This document shows positions 7,945-17,332 of a DNA stretch of 64,000 bases, in pieces. The DNA lies in assembly GCA_022571515.1 (NCBI GenBank), contig JACZXQ010000016.1, positions 1 through 64,000 on the forward strand, in the 5' to 3' direction. Every line of letters begins with the position of its first letter. The first letter of the stretch is position 1. The notes beneath the pieces are model-generated. The model had not been told where the DNA came from. It searched no databases and saw only the letters and a program-made list of their open reading frames with translations. This DNA comes from Gemmatimonadota bacterium. Lineage in GTDB: Bacteria; Gemmatimonadota; Gemmatimonadetes; Longimicrobiales; Gaopeijiaceae. Made by a program: the position numbers and the translations under genes.

Positions 7945-9981
7945 CTACGTTAGAGACTCCTGGCGGTTCTTCTCTAGCAGGTTTCGCGCCATTCCAGCCA
8001 CGTTCTCGGCCGTGATGCCGAACTCGGCGTACAGCGTGGGCGATGGAGCCGAAGCTCCAAAGTGGTCGATTCCCACGGCTCCGCCCGCGTCCCCCACCCA
8101 CCGCGCCCACCCGTGCGTACTGCCCGCCTCCACGGCCACGCGCACGGCCGTTGGTGTGAGAACCTCGTCACGGTAGGCCTGCGACTGCGCACGGAAGAGG
8201 TGCCAGCTCGCCATGCTGACAACCCGAGTAGGGACACCGTCCGACTCCAGGGCCTCCCGCGCTTCGATCGCGAGTTGAACCTCGGACCCGCTTGCGATCA
8301 GGACCAGGTCGGGTGTGCCTCCCGTGGCCTCCGCCAGGACGTACGCACCCTTGGCTAGGCACTCCGCAGCTTCTCCGGTACGACACAACGCAGGCACCTT
8401 TTGCCGCGTGAGGGACAGAAACGATGGCCCGTCGGTGCGCGCCATCGCCGCGCGCCAGGCCTCCACGGTCTCTGCAGGATCGGCAGGCCTCAGGTCCATC
8501 AAGTTCGGAATGGCTCGCAGTGACATGAGTTGCTCGACCGGTTGGTGGGTCGGGCCATCCTCACCCAGGCCGATGCTGTCGTGCGTAAAGACGTAGACGA
8601 CCGGCAGTCCCATCATTGCGGCCAGACGGATGGACGGTCTCATGTAGTCCGAAAAGATGAGGAACGTGCCACCGAACGGCCTCACACCACCGTGAAGCGC
8701 CATGCCGTTCATGATGGCGCCCATCGCGTGTTCCCTCACGCCGAAGTGGATCACCCGACCATCCGGCGACTCCGGCAGCAGCGGATCCGCGCCTACTATA
8801 TCCGTTTTGTTGGACGGCCCCAGGTCGGCGGATCCCCCGATCAGGCCCGGGATGCCGGCAGCCAATCCCTGGAGCACCTTTCCGGAGGATGACCGAGTTG
8901 CGTCGGCCTCGCCGTCCAGGTCGGGGATTTCGGCGTCCCAACCCACGGGGAGGCGTCCGGCCATGGCGCCCTCGAGCTCGGCAGCGAGGTCGGGGTGTGC
9001 ACCCTCGTAGGCCGCCCACCGCTCAGCCCACTCGCCTTCCTGGCGGGCTCCATTAACCGTGGCGCGCCGCCACACTTCGAGCGCTTCGTCTGGAATGTGG
9101 AACGGCTCGGTGGAGGGGTAGCCCAGGTTCTCCTTGGCGGCGGCCACCTCGTCCTCACCTAGAGCAGCCCCGTGGGTGCTGTGATGACCCACCTTGTTGG
9201 GGCTGCCCTCCGCGATGCGCGTGCGCACCGAAATGAACGACGGCCGCCCCTCTTCCTGCTTGGCTGCCTCGATCGCCTCGTTCAGCGCTCGGAGATCGGT
9301 CCCGTCATCCACCGTCTGGACGTGCCAGCCGTAGCTCCGGAATCGATCCGCTTGGTTGGTCGAGCAGGCCAGGTCGGTGCTGCCCTCGATCGTGATGCGG
9401 TTGTCGTCGAAGAGCCAGATCAACCGCCCGAGCTTCTGATGCCCGGCGATGGCGGCCGTCTCGTGTGAGATCCCTTCCATGAGGTCGCCGTCCGAGCAGA
9501 TCGCCCAGGTGTGGTGCCCGACGACGTCGTGTCCGGGACGGTTGTACCGTGTTGCGAGCCAGCGTTCGGCCATGGCCATGCCGACGGAGTTCGCGATCCC
9601 CTGCCCGAGCGGCCCTGTGGTGGTCTCGACGCCCGGAGTGTGTCCCGCTTCGGGGTGGCCGGGCGTGCGCGACCCCCACTGACGAAAATCCGCCAGCTCC
9701 TCCAACGGTAGATCATATCCCGTAAGATGTAGAAGCGAGTAAAGCAACATCGAAGCGTGTCCGGGAGAAAGAACGAACCGATCCCTGTCCAGCCAACCCG
9801 GATTCGCCGGGTTGTGCCGAAGGTGCCTCGTAAAGAGCAGGTACCCGAGAGGCGCTAGGCCCATGGGCGCGCCCGGGTGTCCCGAGTTGGCCTTCTGCAC
9901 CGCATCCATCGATAGGACGCGCACCACATTTATGCACAGTCGATCCAACTCGGGGCTCACCTCCTTGGCTGAATCAAGCAT
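7945..9981 (-). CDS. tkt: Transketolase
   Basis: A 678-residue thiamine-diphosphate enzyme of the non-oxidative pentose phosphate pathway and Calvin-type interconversions. It moves two-carbon ketol units between sugar phosphates. Visible features are the N-terminal [19 protein letters not shown] block, the ThDP-magnesium motif GDGD-like ([11 protein letters not shown]), the pyrimidine domain with FGVREHAMG (catalytic Glu region), and a standard C-terminal domain. ATG 9981 has GGGGAG five bases upstream, and its first codons overlap the leuS stop by eight bases, so it is likely translationally coupled; a GTG at 9987 is also in frame. The length is typical and no defect is seen. Confidence 0.95.
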   Translation of the reverse strand: MLDSAKEVSPELDRLCINVVRVLSMDAVQKANSGHPGAPMGLAPLGYLLFTRHLRHNPANPGWLDRDRFVLSPGHASMLLYSLLHLTGYDLPLEELADFRQWGSRTPGHPEAGHTPGVETTTGPLGQGIANSVGMAMAERWLATRYNRPGHDVVGHHTWAICSDGDLMEGISHETAAIAGHQKLGRLIWLFDDNRITIEGSTDLACSTNQADRFRSYGWHVQTVDDGTDLRALNEAIEAAKQEEGRPSFISVRTRIAEGSPNKVGHHSTHGAALGEDEVAAAKENLGYPSTEPFHIPDEALEVWRRATVNGARQEGEWAERWAAYEGAHPDLAAELEGAMAGRLPVGWDAEIPDLDGEADATRSSSGKVLQGLAAGIPGLIGGSADLGPSNKTDIVGADPLLPESPDGRVIHFGVREHAMGAIMNGMALHGGVRPFGGTFLIFSDYMRPSIRLAAMMGLPVVYVFTHDSIGLGEDGPTHQPVEQLMSLRAIPNLMDLRPADPAETVEAWRAAMARTDGPSFLSLTRQKVPALCRTGEAAECLAKGAYVLAEATGGTPDLVLIASGSEVQLAIEAREALESDGVPTRVVSMASWHLFRAQSQAYRDEVLTPTAVRVAVEAGSTHGWARWVGDAGGAVGIDHFGASAPSPTLYAEFGITAENVAGMARNLLEKNRQESLT

Positions 9982-12484
9982 CGGCACTCCCCACTACGAA
10001 GTTAAGCAGACGGTTGGGCACATAAATGGCTCGCGTCACCGTGCCCTCATCGAGGTATCGGGCCACGTTTTCCTCTTTCCTGGCCAACTCTTCGGCCATT
10101 TCCTGGCTCATGCCCGCGGGTCCGCGCACAGTGCCCCGCAGTTTGCCATTTACCTGTACGGCCACCTCGACGGACGACTCCTTCGCCTTTTCCGGATCGT
10201 GCTCCGGCCAGTTCTGTCCGAAGATGGTTCCGTCTTTTCCGAGGCGGCTCCATAGCTCCTCGGCGATGTGCGGAGCGAACGGTGCGGTCAGCACGACCAG
10301 CGGCTCGACCTCGGCACGGACCGCCGTGCGGCCACCGGCCCTGACGCTGTTGAGGTACTCCATGAGTGCGGCGATAGCAGTGTTGTACTGGAGCGTGGGG
10401 ATCTGGGCCGTGACCTGGGCGATGGTCTGGTGGAGCTTCCGTTCGACGTCCGGGTCGGGCGTACCGTCTTCGGCGTTGATCACCGTGTCCCACAGCCGGT
10501 GCAGGAACCCGTGCGGGCCCTGGATACCTTCGTCGCGGTAATCACCGCCCTCCTCGAAGGGCCCCAGGAACATCAGGTAGATCCGAAGCGTGTCTGCGCC
10601 ATACTGTTCGATGATCTGGTCTGGGATGACCACGTTGCCCTTGCTCTTGGACATCTTGGCGCCCTCACGAATGATCAGTCCGTGGGCCCGGAACCGCACG
10701 AACGGCTCCTCGAAGTCGACGTGTCCCATGTCGTGCAGCGCCATCGTAATGAAGCGCGCATAGAGCAGGTGCAGCACCGCGTGCTCGTTCCCGCCGATAT
10801 AGCAATCCACCGGAAGCCACGTACGCGTGATGTCCTCGTCCATCGGCTTGTCGTCGGAGTCCGTGGACGGATAGCGGAGGAAATACCAAGAACTGTCCAA
10901 GAACGTATCGGACACGTCGGTCTCCCGGCGTGCGACCGCGCCGCACTCCGGGCATTTCGTGCGGTACCACTCTTCCACGCGAGCCAGGGGGCTCACTCCG
11001 GAGTCGTCGGGCTTGAAGTCCTCAACACGCGGCAGGACCACGGGCAGGTCTTCTTCCGGCACGGGTACCGTCCCGCAGTCCTCGCAGTAGATGATCGGAA
11101 TCGGCGGCCCCCAATATCGCTGACGGGAGATGCACCAATCGTGGATCCTGAAATTAACCTTGGCCTCGGCCAGCTTCCGCCCGGCGAGCCAATCCACGAT
11201 GGCGGGTTTGGCATCGGCCACAGGGATCCCGTCGAAGTGCTCCGACTTCACCAGGGAGCCGTCTCCCTGATAGGCCTCGTCCAGCGGCGTGTCGGCGTCC
11301 TCTCCCGGGGCCGCCACGACCCGTCGGATGGTGAGCCCGTACGTGGAGGCGAACTCGAAATCCCGCTGATCATGCCCCGGCACAGCCATAATGGCGCCTG
11401 TGCCGTAGCCCATCAGGACGTAATCGGCGATCCAGATCGGAATGGGCTCGCCGGTGGCCGGGTTGAGGCAATAGCCGCCGGTGAAGACGCCCGTCTTGGC
11501 TTTCTCCGTCTTCTGGCGTGCGACCAGGTCCATCTTCGCCGCGACCTCGCTGTACTCTCGGATGGCGTCCGCCTGTTCGGGGGCGGTGACTTCATCCACC
11601 AGCGGATGCTCGGGCGACAGAACCATATAGGTGGCGCCGAAAACCGTATCGGGCCGCGTCGTGAAGACGGAGATCTGGTCCGTGTCGGTCGGGAGTGCGT
11701 CCGCGGCGACCGTCATCGCATCATCGACGCCCGCAGCCACGCCGCCCGGCGGAAGAATCGGAAAGCGTAGCAGCGCCCCCTCGCTGCGGCCGATCCAGTT
11801 GACCTGAGCCTTCTTGGTCGAGTCCGACCAGTCGAGGTGGGCCAGATTGTCGAGGAGCTTCGCGGCGTACTTGGTGATCTTGAAGAACCACTGCGCGATC
11901 GTGCGCTGCTCGACTGGCGTGTCGCAGCGCTCACATGCCCCCGCGATCACCTGCTCGTTGGACAGCACCGTCATGCAGGATGGGCACCAGTTGACCGGGG
12001 CTTCCTTCCGTTCGGCGAGGCCGGCCTTGAACAGTTGGATGAAGATCCACTGCGTCCAGCGGTAGTAAGCCGGGTCCGTCGTGTCGACCATGTGGTCCCA
12101 ATCGAACATGCCACCGATACGCCGGAGCTGTCGCGTGAAGTTCGCCACGTTGCTCGGGATCAGGTCCATCGGGTGAATGCCCTGCTTCAGGGCGAAGTTC
12201 TCCGAGTGGATCCCGAACGCGTCGAACCCGATCGGCTCGAAAACGGTGTGTCCCGTCAACCTCCGGAAACGGCCATGAACGTCAGCGCCCGTGAACGCGT
12301 AGATGTTCCCGACGTGCAGCCCCTCGGCGGACGGGTAGGGGAACATCATCAGGTTGTAGTAGGGGCGGTCGGGCGCTCGCAGGTCGTCCTGGGTAAAGCG
12401 GTTAGTACCCTGCTTTTCCCAGGTTTCCTGCCATTTCGCTTCTACTTTGGCAGGGGAGTACGAGGTCGGGGGGTCGGTGCTCAT
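9974..12484 (-). CDS. leuS: Leucyl-tRNA synthetase
   Basis: An 836-residue class I synthetase that charges tRNA-Leu. It has the HIGH-equivalent [12 protein letters not shown] near residue 50, a zinc-type segment [15 protein letters not shown] with GACERC, the CP1 editing domain ([19 protein letters not shown]), the KMSKS loop ([12 protein letters not shown]), and an anticodon-binding and C-terminal region. ATG 12484 matches the family N-terminus; an upstream extension to 12544 has no resemblance. It is co-transcribed with tkt, which follows with an 8-base overlap. This pairing reflects local operon structure rather than a shared pathway. Confidence 0.96.
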   Translation of the reverse strand: MSTDPPTSYSPAKVEAKWQETWEKQGTNRFTQDDLRAPDRPYYNLMMFPYPSAEGLHVGNIYAFTGADVHGRFRRLTGHTVFEPIGFDAFGIHSENFALKQGIHPMDLIPSNVANFTRQLRRIGGMFDWDHMVDTTDPAYYRWTQWIFIQLFKAGLAERKEAPVNWCPSCMTVLSNEQVIAGACERCDTPVEQRTIAQWFFKITKYAAKLLDNLAHLDWSDSTKKAQVNWIGRSEGALLRFPILPPGGVAAGVDDAMTVAADALPTDTDQISVFTTRPDTVFGATYMVLSPEHPLVDEVTAPEQADAIREYSEVAAKMDLVARQKTEKAKTGVFTGGYCLNPATGEPIPIWIADYVLMGYGTGAIMAVPGHDQRDFEFASTYGLTIRRVVAAPGEDADTPLDEAYQGDGSLVKSEHFDGIPVADAKPAIVDWLAGRKLAEAKVNFRIHDWCISRQRYWGPPIPIIYCEDCGTVPVPEEDLPVVLPRVEDFKPDDSGVSPLARVEEWYRTKCPECGAVARRETDVSDTFLDSSWYFLRYPSTDSDDKPMDEDITRTWLPVDCYIGGNEHAVLHLLYARFITMALHDMGHVDFEEPFVRFRAHGLIIREGAKMSKSKGNVVIPDQIIEQYGADTLRIYLMFLGPFEEGGDYRDEGIQGPHGFLHRLWDTVINAEDGTPDPDVERKLHQTIAQVTAQIPTLQYNTAIAALMEYLNSVRAGGRTAVRAEVEPLVVLTAPFAPHIAEELWSRLGKDGTIFGQNWPEHDPEKAKESSVEVAVQVNGKLRGTVRGPAGMSQEMAEELARKEENVARYLDEGTVTRAIYVPNRLLNFVVGSADA

Positions 12485-12588
12485 CTTCGTGTGTTTCGGT
12501 GGAGGCGAGCTCCAGCCGCGGACGTCAAGAATCGGAGTCCACACAACCTACAAGAGGCGACCCTCCCGTACAACGGACGAATCTGAGT

Positions 12589-13284
12589 TTAGGCGGGGCT
12601 CCGAGGGTGGCCCCGAGGGTGGCCTTCCGAGTCGAAGTAGCGGAGCAGTATCGGTACCCTTTTCGAGAAGTCGTGGAAGTCGCGCAGCATGCGTCGATCC
12701 CTGCGGCCAGGCTTGCGGATGCCGGCTTTGATCATCAGCCACACCCAGGGGTTGGAGCGCCGCTCGCTCCAGGGGACGAGGTTGAAGTCGAACAGCTTCG
12801 GAACCGCCTCGCCATTCTCCTCCACCACCATCACGTTCATGGCGTGGAGGTCCAGGTCGAAAAGGCTGGCCGCGTGGGCCAGTCTCACCATCTTCTCGAC
12901 CCCCTGGAAGAGCGCCGGCGGGATGTCGCCGCCCCGCCTGGCGTGATAGAAATAATAGAGCTCTCCATCGAGGAACTCCTGGATCAGCGCCTGCAGTTCG
13001 GGGCCCGCGCTGAACCCGAGAGGCTCGGCCACGAAGCCGGCCAGGCCGGGCGCCTGGAAGAACGCGAGATTCCGCTCGTACTCGAACCGGGCGATCGGAT
13101 CGTCACGCTTCCGAGCGTGTTTTTCGACCCCGTGCCGCTTGAAGACCTTCACGGCTACCGGACGTCCCTGCCAATCGCCCCGGTAGACCACGCTCCGGCC
13201 GCCCTCGCCGAGCACCTCCTCCAGGCGCACATCACCCAGCGCGTCCAGCTCGACCGTACGGTGCGACAACCGCTCAAGCGTCAT
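12589..13284 (-). CDS. Lipopolysaccharide-kinase (Kdo/WaaP)-like protein
   Basis: A 231-residue small protein-kinase-fold protein. It has a glycine loop (LGEGGRSVVYRG), the lysine block VAVKVFKRH, a hinge with LIQEFLDGELYYF, a catalytic-type segment LFDLDLHAMNVMVV and the metal DFN-like KLFDFNLVPW. This fits the Kdo/WaaP kinase group, which phosphorylates inner-core LPS sugars, although it is shorter than WaaP. It overlaps the methyltransferase gene by 11 bases. The operon is divergent from waaA (Kdo transferase), which supports an LPS-core role. A lipid or protein substrate cannot be excluded. Confidence 0.65.
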   Translation of the reverse strand: MTLERLSHRTVELDALGDVRLEEVLGEGGRSVVYRGDWQGRPVAVKVFKRHGVEKHARKRDDPIARFEYERNLAFFQAPGLAGFVAEPLGFSAGPELQALIQEFLDGELYYFYHARRGGDIPPALFQGVEKMVRLAHAASLFDLDLHAMNVMVVEENGEAVPKLFDFNLVPWSERRSNPWVWLMIKAGIRKPGRRDRRMLRDFHDFSKRVPILLRYFDSEGHPRGHPRSPA

Positions 13285-13981
13285 GGGAAGCCTCCCCGAC
13301 GACAATCCACTTGTCGGAAAAGATGCGCGTCACCGAGAGTACATCGTGCAGTCTGACCCCAGCCCGACGGAGCTCGTCCTCGAGTTGGGCCCGTGACACG
13401 CGCGCCATCTCCTTATGCGTGAGGCCCAGCCAGCTGCGAATCTTCCATCTCGCATAGTGATAGCTGTACCTGTGGCGGTAGTCGACCACCAGCCAGCGGG
13501 CCACACGGGCCATCTCACGGAGTATCCCGACGCGGATGTCCGGATCGAGGTGGTGCAGGAACCGAATCGAGACGACGCAGTCGAAGGCGCTGTCCCTGAA
13601 CGGGAGCCGTTCGGCTTCGGCCTGCACATGGCCTCGAATGTTCTCCATCGCGCCGACCCGCTCACACCCGATCTTCATCATCTCGTGCGAGATGTCGGCG
13701 GCGGCTACCCGGTATCCCTCGCGCGCGAGATGCCCTGTGAACCGGCCGGTTCCGGACGGAAGGTCTAGCACGTGCTCGACCTCCTGCGTCATCGCCAAGG
13801 CTTTCCGGATCGTCGCCCACTTACGCCGGTTTCGGCGTTCCTTGTCTACACCCAGGAAACGCTCGGCATCGTAGTGCTCCGCGACTTTGGCGCTGCGGTA
13901 GAACTGCTTCTTGCAGGAGTAGTCGCCACCCTCGGGAGGTTTGCTCAGACGGCCTTCGCGGTAGGGCTCAGGGTCGCTCAC
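13274..13981 (-). CDS. Class I SAM-dependent methyltransferase
   Basis: A 235-residue protein with a Rossmann methyltransferase core: VLDLPSGTGRFTGHLA (motif I, about 70-85), ADISHEMMKIG (motif II), and FDCVVSIRFLHHL (motif IV) with a following helix. It belongs to the Methyltransf_11/25 type. The GTG start at 13981 overlaps the MutS-like stop in a GTGA junction, and its own end overlaps the kinase-like gene by 11 bases, so the three are translationally coupled. The acceptor is unknown; the neighbours (WaaP-like kinase, waaA opposite) suggest a glycolipid or lipid intermediate. That is inference. Confidence 0.8.
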   Translation of the reverse strand: MSDPEPYREGRLSKPPEGGDYSCKKQFYRSAKVAEHYDAERFLGVDKERRNRRKWATIRKALAMTQEVEHVLDLPSGTGRFTGHLAREGYRVAAADISHEMMKIGCERVGAMENIRGHVQAEAERLPFRDSAFDCVVSIRFLHHLDPDIRVGILREMARVARWLVVDYRHRYSYHYARWKIRSWLGLTHKEMARVSRAQLEDELRRAGVRLHDVLSVTRIFSDKWIVVGEASHDA

Positions 13982-15876
13982 TCGGCCGCCTGAGGGTGAG
14001 GGCCTCCTCCGGTGCGGACCCCTTCGGCGTCGAGCCCGATCAGGCGCATCAGCTTGAGCGCGTTGGTGGAGTTCGCGATTCCGGGGCGTAGCTGGTAGTC
14101 GAACTGGAGCACCATATCGTCCGAGGCCTCGCCGACCGCCTCGGTGAAGAACACCGGGTCGGCCCGCGCCTTCAGGTCCTCGGCGTCGGCCAACGTGAGG
14201 TCGTGCGTCGTCACGGCGCCGATCGCGCCGCTATCGAGCAAGTGTCGGATCACCTGACGCGCCGCGATTTGGCGTTCGGCCGTGTTCGTGCCGAGCAGGA
14301 CCTCGTCCAGGAGGTAGAGCAAGTGGGTGCCGGCGGTGCGACCATCCGTGTGCGCCGCGTCGACGACCTCCTTGAGGCGCTTGAGCTCGGCCATGAAATA
14401 GGAGATGCCATCCTCGATCGAGTCGCGGATGCGCATGCTCGTTCGTAGCTCGAGGGGTGGCATCGAGAGAGCGCTCGCGCATGCCGGTGCGCCGGCTCCA
14501 GCCAGCACCGCGTTGAGGCCTATGGCCCGGAGCAGCGTGCTCTTCCCGGACATGTTGGAGCCGGTGACCAGGAGGAACGTGCCCGGTGGCCCGAGGGTCA
14601 CGTCGTTCGCAACGCACTTCGCCGGAGGCAGCAGCGGGTGGCCCAACGCCTTGGCCGCGACAACCGGTTCGCTGGACTCTTCCACCTGGGGGAACGCCCA
14701 GCCGGGGTGCGCGTGGGCGAGCCCGGCCACGGCCGAGAGCGCGTCCGTCTTCCCGAGGCTGTCGAGCCAGGGCCGCAGATCCAGTCCACAGCGCTCTCGC
14801 CAGCGATCGAGCGCGGCGTAGACGTGGATGTCCCAGAGCGTGAGCAGGTTCATCGGGAGGTGCAGGTCCGACAGGCGGAGGTCCGACAACTCGATCCACC
14901 TGAACAGGCGCCTGAGCGCACCGGGTGCCGGCTCATGTCCCTCGGTCAGCCCATCACGTAGGCCGCGAAGATGTGGGCTCTCGAAGTCCTGCGCGGCGAT
15001 CTCCTCAACCACCTCGGCATACCGCCTGAGTCCGGAATCGCCCGACGACAGTCGCGCGAAGTCGCCCAAGATCCGGGTGCCGACATGAAGCATGAGCACC
15101 CGGGTGGCGGCAATGGGCAGGATCCACAGGTAGCCGACGACGCCCATGGCATGGAGGGCGATGGACGAGACGGTCAGCACCGGAAGCACCCACGACAGGA
15201 TCCGGACGACCTTCTTGTCGCGCAGCCACACGGGCTCTTCCGCCCACGCCAGTAGGCTCTCGAGCTCCTCGACGCTCACTGAGCCGAGCATCCTTCCGCG
15301 AGCCGTGAGCGAATCGCGGAAGTCCAGCATCGGGGTCAGTTCGGCCACGGCTTCTTGGCGGGCCCGAATTTCCGTTGGGGAGGCCGGACCCATGAGCCAC
15401 GCCCGCAGGGCTTGTATCCCCGGGCGTGTTCCCACGGCGCCGAGGAGCGCGATCAGCGAGGCGTGCCCGAACACGTCCAGATCATCGGCAAACGGGTGGT
15501 CGATGGCCGGGGCGACGTCGAGCTCGTCCAGCTCATCCCAGGCTCGGCGCAGCCGGGCGCCGGTCTGGTCGCTCACGTGCTCGAGTTGCGCTTGCCAGGC
15601 TTCCGCACTCCGGACCCGTGCGTGCCGATACAGGAGCACCAGGAAGGCGCTCGCCAGGATAAAACCGGCGATCAGCAGGGGGAGCGCGAGGCCCGTGAGC
15701 AGTGTCTGGCTGAGCACGACGAAGGTCGATCCTGCCAGAAAGAGGACCATGCGCCAGTTGGACAGAGCGTGTGATTTCCGGGAAAGGACTTCGCCCCGAT
15801 CACGCGCCGCCTGTGCTCTGTGTCGATACGTCTCTGCCGGCCCGGTGGCCTCTACACTGTCTCGGCTATCAGTCAC
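13978..15876 (-). CDS. MutS-family ATPase with transmembrane helices
   Basis: A 632-residue protein. Two transmembrane helices lie near residues 45-90 and two more near 215-265; the MutS-type core and ATPase domain follow. The ATPase has Walker A GSNMSGKST (439-447), Walker B LLYLLDEVLLGTN (about 520-532) and the VTTHDL switch. The mismatch-recognition domain I of MutS is absent, so ordinary mismatch repair is unlikely; the family is annotated as MutS-like membrane protein of unknown function. GTG 15876 gives an 8-base overlap with the upstream stop. An ATG at 15951 would overlap the aminopeptidase-like gene by 83 bases and add only a Pro/Arg-rich segment. The role in this operon is unknown. 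Confidence 0.8.
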   Translation of the reverse strand: MTDSRDSVEATGPAETYRHRAQAARDRGEVLSRKSHALSNWRMVLFLAGSTFVVLSQTLLTGLALPLLIAGFILASAFLVLLYRHARVRSAEAWQAQLEHVSDQTGARLRRAWDELDELDVAPAIDHPFADDLDVFGHASLIALLGAVGTRPGIQALRAWLMGPASPTEIRARQEAVAELTPMLDFRDSLTARGRMLGSVSVEELESLLAWAEEPVWLRDKKVVRILSWVLPVLTVSSIALHAMGVVGYLWILPIAATRVLMLHVGTRILGDFARLSSGDSGLRRYAEVVEEIAAQDFESPHLRGLRDGLTEGHEPAPGALRRLFRWIELSDLRLSDLHLPMNLLTLWDIHVYAALDRWRERCGLDLRPWLDSLGKTDALSAVAGLAHAHPGWAFPQVEESSEPVVAAKALGHPLLPPAKCVANDVTLGPPGTFLLVTGSNMSGKSTLLRAIGLNAVLAGAGAPACASALSMPPLELRTSMRIRDSIEDGISYFMAELKRLKEVVDAAHTDGRTAGTHLLYLLDEVLLGTNTAERQIAARQVIRHLLDSGAIGAVTTHDLTLADAEDLKARADPVFFTEAVGEASDDMVLQFDYQLRPGIANSTNALKLMRLIGLDAEGVRTGGGPHPQAAE

Positions 15877-16981
15877 GGGCTCCAGAGGTCTGTTGGGCCG
15901 TCGTTGCCACGGCGGTGGAGGGTAGGAGGTCGAAGGGGTCGTCCGCGCCATGGGCCTCAGCTGCCAGGTAACGAACCGCTTCCTTCAGGCTGCCTTTTTC
16001 CTCCAACAGAGCCTGGAAGTCGGTCAGGCGGTGGTGATACCGCATGCGCGCCAGGATTATGGCGTTGTTCAACGGAGTGCTCAAGAAATACTGGAAGGTG
16101 CTCACCTGAAAGGTGGGCTGCACCTCCTCAGCGAAAATCCTCCTGTACCGGGAGAAGATCTCGTCCCGGCCGGCGACCTTGCCCTCGTAGTCGAGGCTGT
16201 CATTCGCGTAGAAGGCCTCGATCTCACCGACGAAGGTGTCCAAGAAGCGGGAGAAGGTCTGATCGTCCTCCCAGCGGGCTCTGGCCCGTTGGCACCAAAC
16301 CGTGTCGGTGCCCCCACCCTCGCGGGAGCAAAAGAACTCGGCCGCGGCCACCCGGCCCACGAAGTTGGCGAAGCTCTCGTTGAAGCGAACCCGACCCTTC
16401 ACGAACAAATGGTTGTGCGAGAGCTCGTGCAGGACGGTCTCGACGACGTCCACCTCGTCGGCCCTCAGCACGCTGGAGACGAGGGGGTCGGCGAACCACC
16501 CGAGGGTGCTGAACGCACCCGTGGGCCGGAGGTACGTATCGAAGCCCTGCTCTTCGAGCTTCAGTTGTTCGTCCGTGGCGTCGCCCACATCGAAGAAGCC
16601 CCGGTAGGGGACGCTGCCCACCACGGGAAACCACCACGTCTTCGACGCGAGCCGGTCACGGTGTGCGGCCGAGAGCACCAGCGCGAGAGTGTCATTCTCG
16701 AGTTGCGAGAAGGTCGTGTAGGAGTCGCCCACGTCCAGTGCGAGCGCCTCGATCGCGTAGCGGCGCGCCTCTCGCACGAGCGTGAGCTTGCCACGCGTGC
16801 GCTCGTCGGTCGCGGGATCCAGGATCACCTCGGCGAGGGGGCGGCGTGCCCTGAGGATCTTGGCCTCCGCGAGGCCGGCCTTGATCACGTAGATGGGTGA
16901 GCACGCCGAAGCGAGCGCCCCCCCCGCCAAGGCGGCCAGGAGGAGCGCTCGAATCCAAAAAGTGCGGCTGGGCCGGCGCAC
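15869..16981 (-). CDS. Predicted aminopeptidase lipoprotein, zinc-dependent
   Basis: A 370-residue lipoprotein (ASAC, Cys27) of the putative aminopeptidase family of Gram-negative bacteria. The zinc site HELSH lies at 185-189, and a NESFANF segment (201-207) provides the likely third ligand Glu202. The protein is anchored in the envelope and should act in the periplasm. GTG 16981 starts five bases after the stop of a 52-residue small protein, and its 3' end overlaps the MutS-like gene by eight bases. Homologues carry the same NESFANF block, which makes the metallopeptidase call good. The substrate is unknown. Confidence 0.78.
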   Translation of the reverse strand: MRRPSRTFWIRALLLAALAGGALASACSPIYVIKAGLAEAKILRARRPLAEVILDPATDERTRGKLTLVREARRYAIEALALDVGDSYTTFSQLENDTLALVLSAAHRDRLASKTWWFPVVGSVPYRGFFDVGDATDEQLKLEEQGFDTYLRPTGAFSTLGWFADPLVSSVLRADEVDVVETVLHELSHNHLFVKGRVRFNESFANFVGRVAAAEFFCSREGGGTDTVWCQRARARWEDDQTFSRFLDTFVGEIEAFYANDSLDYEGKVAGRDEIFSRYRRIFAEEVQPTFQVSTFQYFLSTPLNNAIILARMRYHHRLTDFQALLEEKGSLKEAVRYLAAEAHGADDPFDLLPSTAVATTAQQTSGARD

Positions 16982-16986
16982 GGTGG

Positions 16987-17145
16987 TTAGCGCCCTCGGC
17001 CGATGTTCTGCATCAGGGGCACTCTACCCTGGGCAGAGATGATGCCCTGGGCTTCAGCGAGTCCCTTGTTCGTCACCGGCGCTCCCCCGGCGCGGACAAC
17101 GGCCCCAACTACGATCAGCATCATGGCCAGGAAGACTGGACTCAT
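16987..17145 (-). CDS. Small membrane or secreted protein, 52 residues
   Basis: A short reading frame that starts at ATG 17145 with an AAAGGGG ribosome-site seven bases upstream and stops with TAA five bases before the aminopeptidase-like start. The first 20 residues are a hydrophobic helix (SPVFLAMMLIVVGAVV); the rest is polar and glycine-rich (TNKGLAEAQGIISAQGRVPL). I do not recognise the family. Tight spacing inside the operon and the good ribosome site argue that it is translated. It could be a small inner-membrane partner of the lipoprotein or an independent small protein. No enzyme motif is seen. Confidence 0.55.
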   Translation of the reverse strand: MSPVFLAMMLIVVGAVVRAGGAPVTNKGLAEAQGIISAQGRVPLMQNIGRGR

Positions 17146-17161
17146 GGTTCGCCCCTTTGTC

Positions 17162-17223
17162 GACGGGGAGAATCCCCGGGAAGTGCCGTCGCATGCGGAT
17201 CATGGGTCGAATCCCATGTCCGC
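17162..17223 (-). promoter_or_regulatory. Structured leader with two hairpins upstream of the small protein gene
   Basis: Two stem-loops lie in the divergent gap. The first pairs GCGGA (17195-17199) with TCCGC (17219-17223) around an inner CATGGG/CCCATG stem with loop TCGAAT and one bulged base. The second is GACGG...CCGTC (17162-17190), with an alternative GGGGA/TCCCC inner stem. The arrangement would fold in the 5' leader of the minus-strand operon, ending 17 bases before the small protein start. The first loop resembles a tRNA T-arm but no cloverleaf is present. It may be a cis-regulatory RNA; the alternative is a bidirectional operator. Confidence 0.4.
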
Positions 17224-17318
17224 CACTCCTATACGCGCGGCGGGTCGATTGCCTTTAATATCTCGAAGCGGATGCTCAGTTCAAGAGAGTCCGGGTCTGT
17301 CGCCTCCGCCCGCGACAA

Positions 17319-17324
17319 TATATG
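17319..17324 (+). promoter_or_regulatory. Candidate -10 element of waaA, near-leaderless
   Basis: TATATG ends eight bases before the waaA ATG, so a transcript starting about seven bases past it would begin almost at the start codon. No Shine-Dalgarno sequence precedes the gene. A clear -35 box is not visible. Confidence 0.3.
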
Positions 17325-17332
17325 CTGGCGCC

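Noticed and set aside
10268-11770. 500-codon open frame opposite leuS
   Set aside because: Antisense shadow of leuS with low-complexity, Arg/Gly/Val-rich translation and no motif.
15877-15951. MutS-like gene starting at ATG 15951
   Set aside because: It would overlap the upstream coding region by 83 bases and adds only a Pro-rich, unconserved stretch; GTG 15876 overlaps by eight bases.
17195-17223. Possible tRNA T-arm, hence a tRNA gene or remnant
   Set aside because: The loop is one base short and no acceptor, D or anticodon arm can be built around it.
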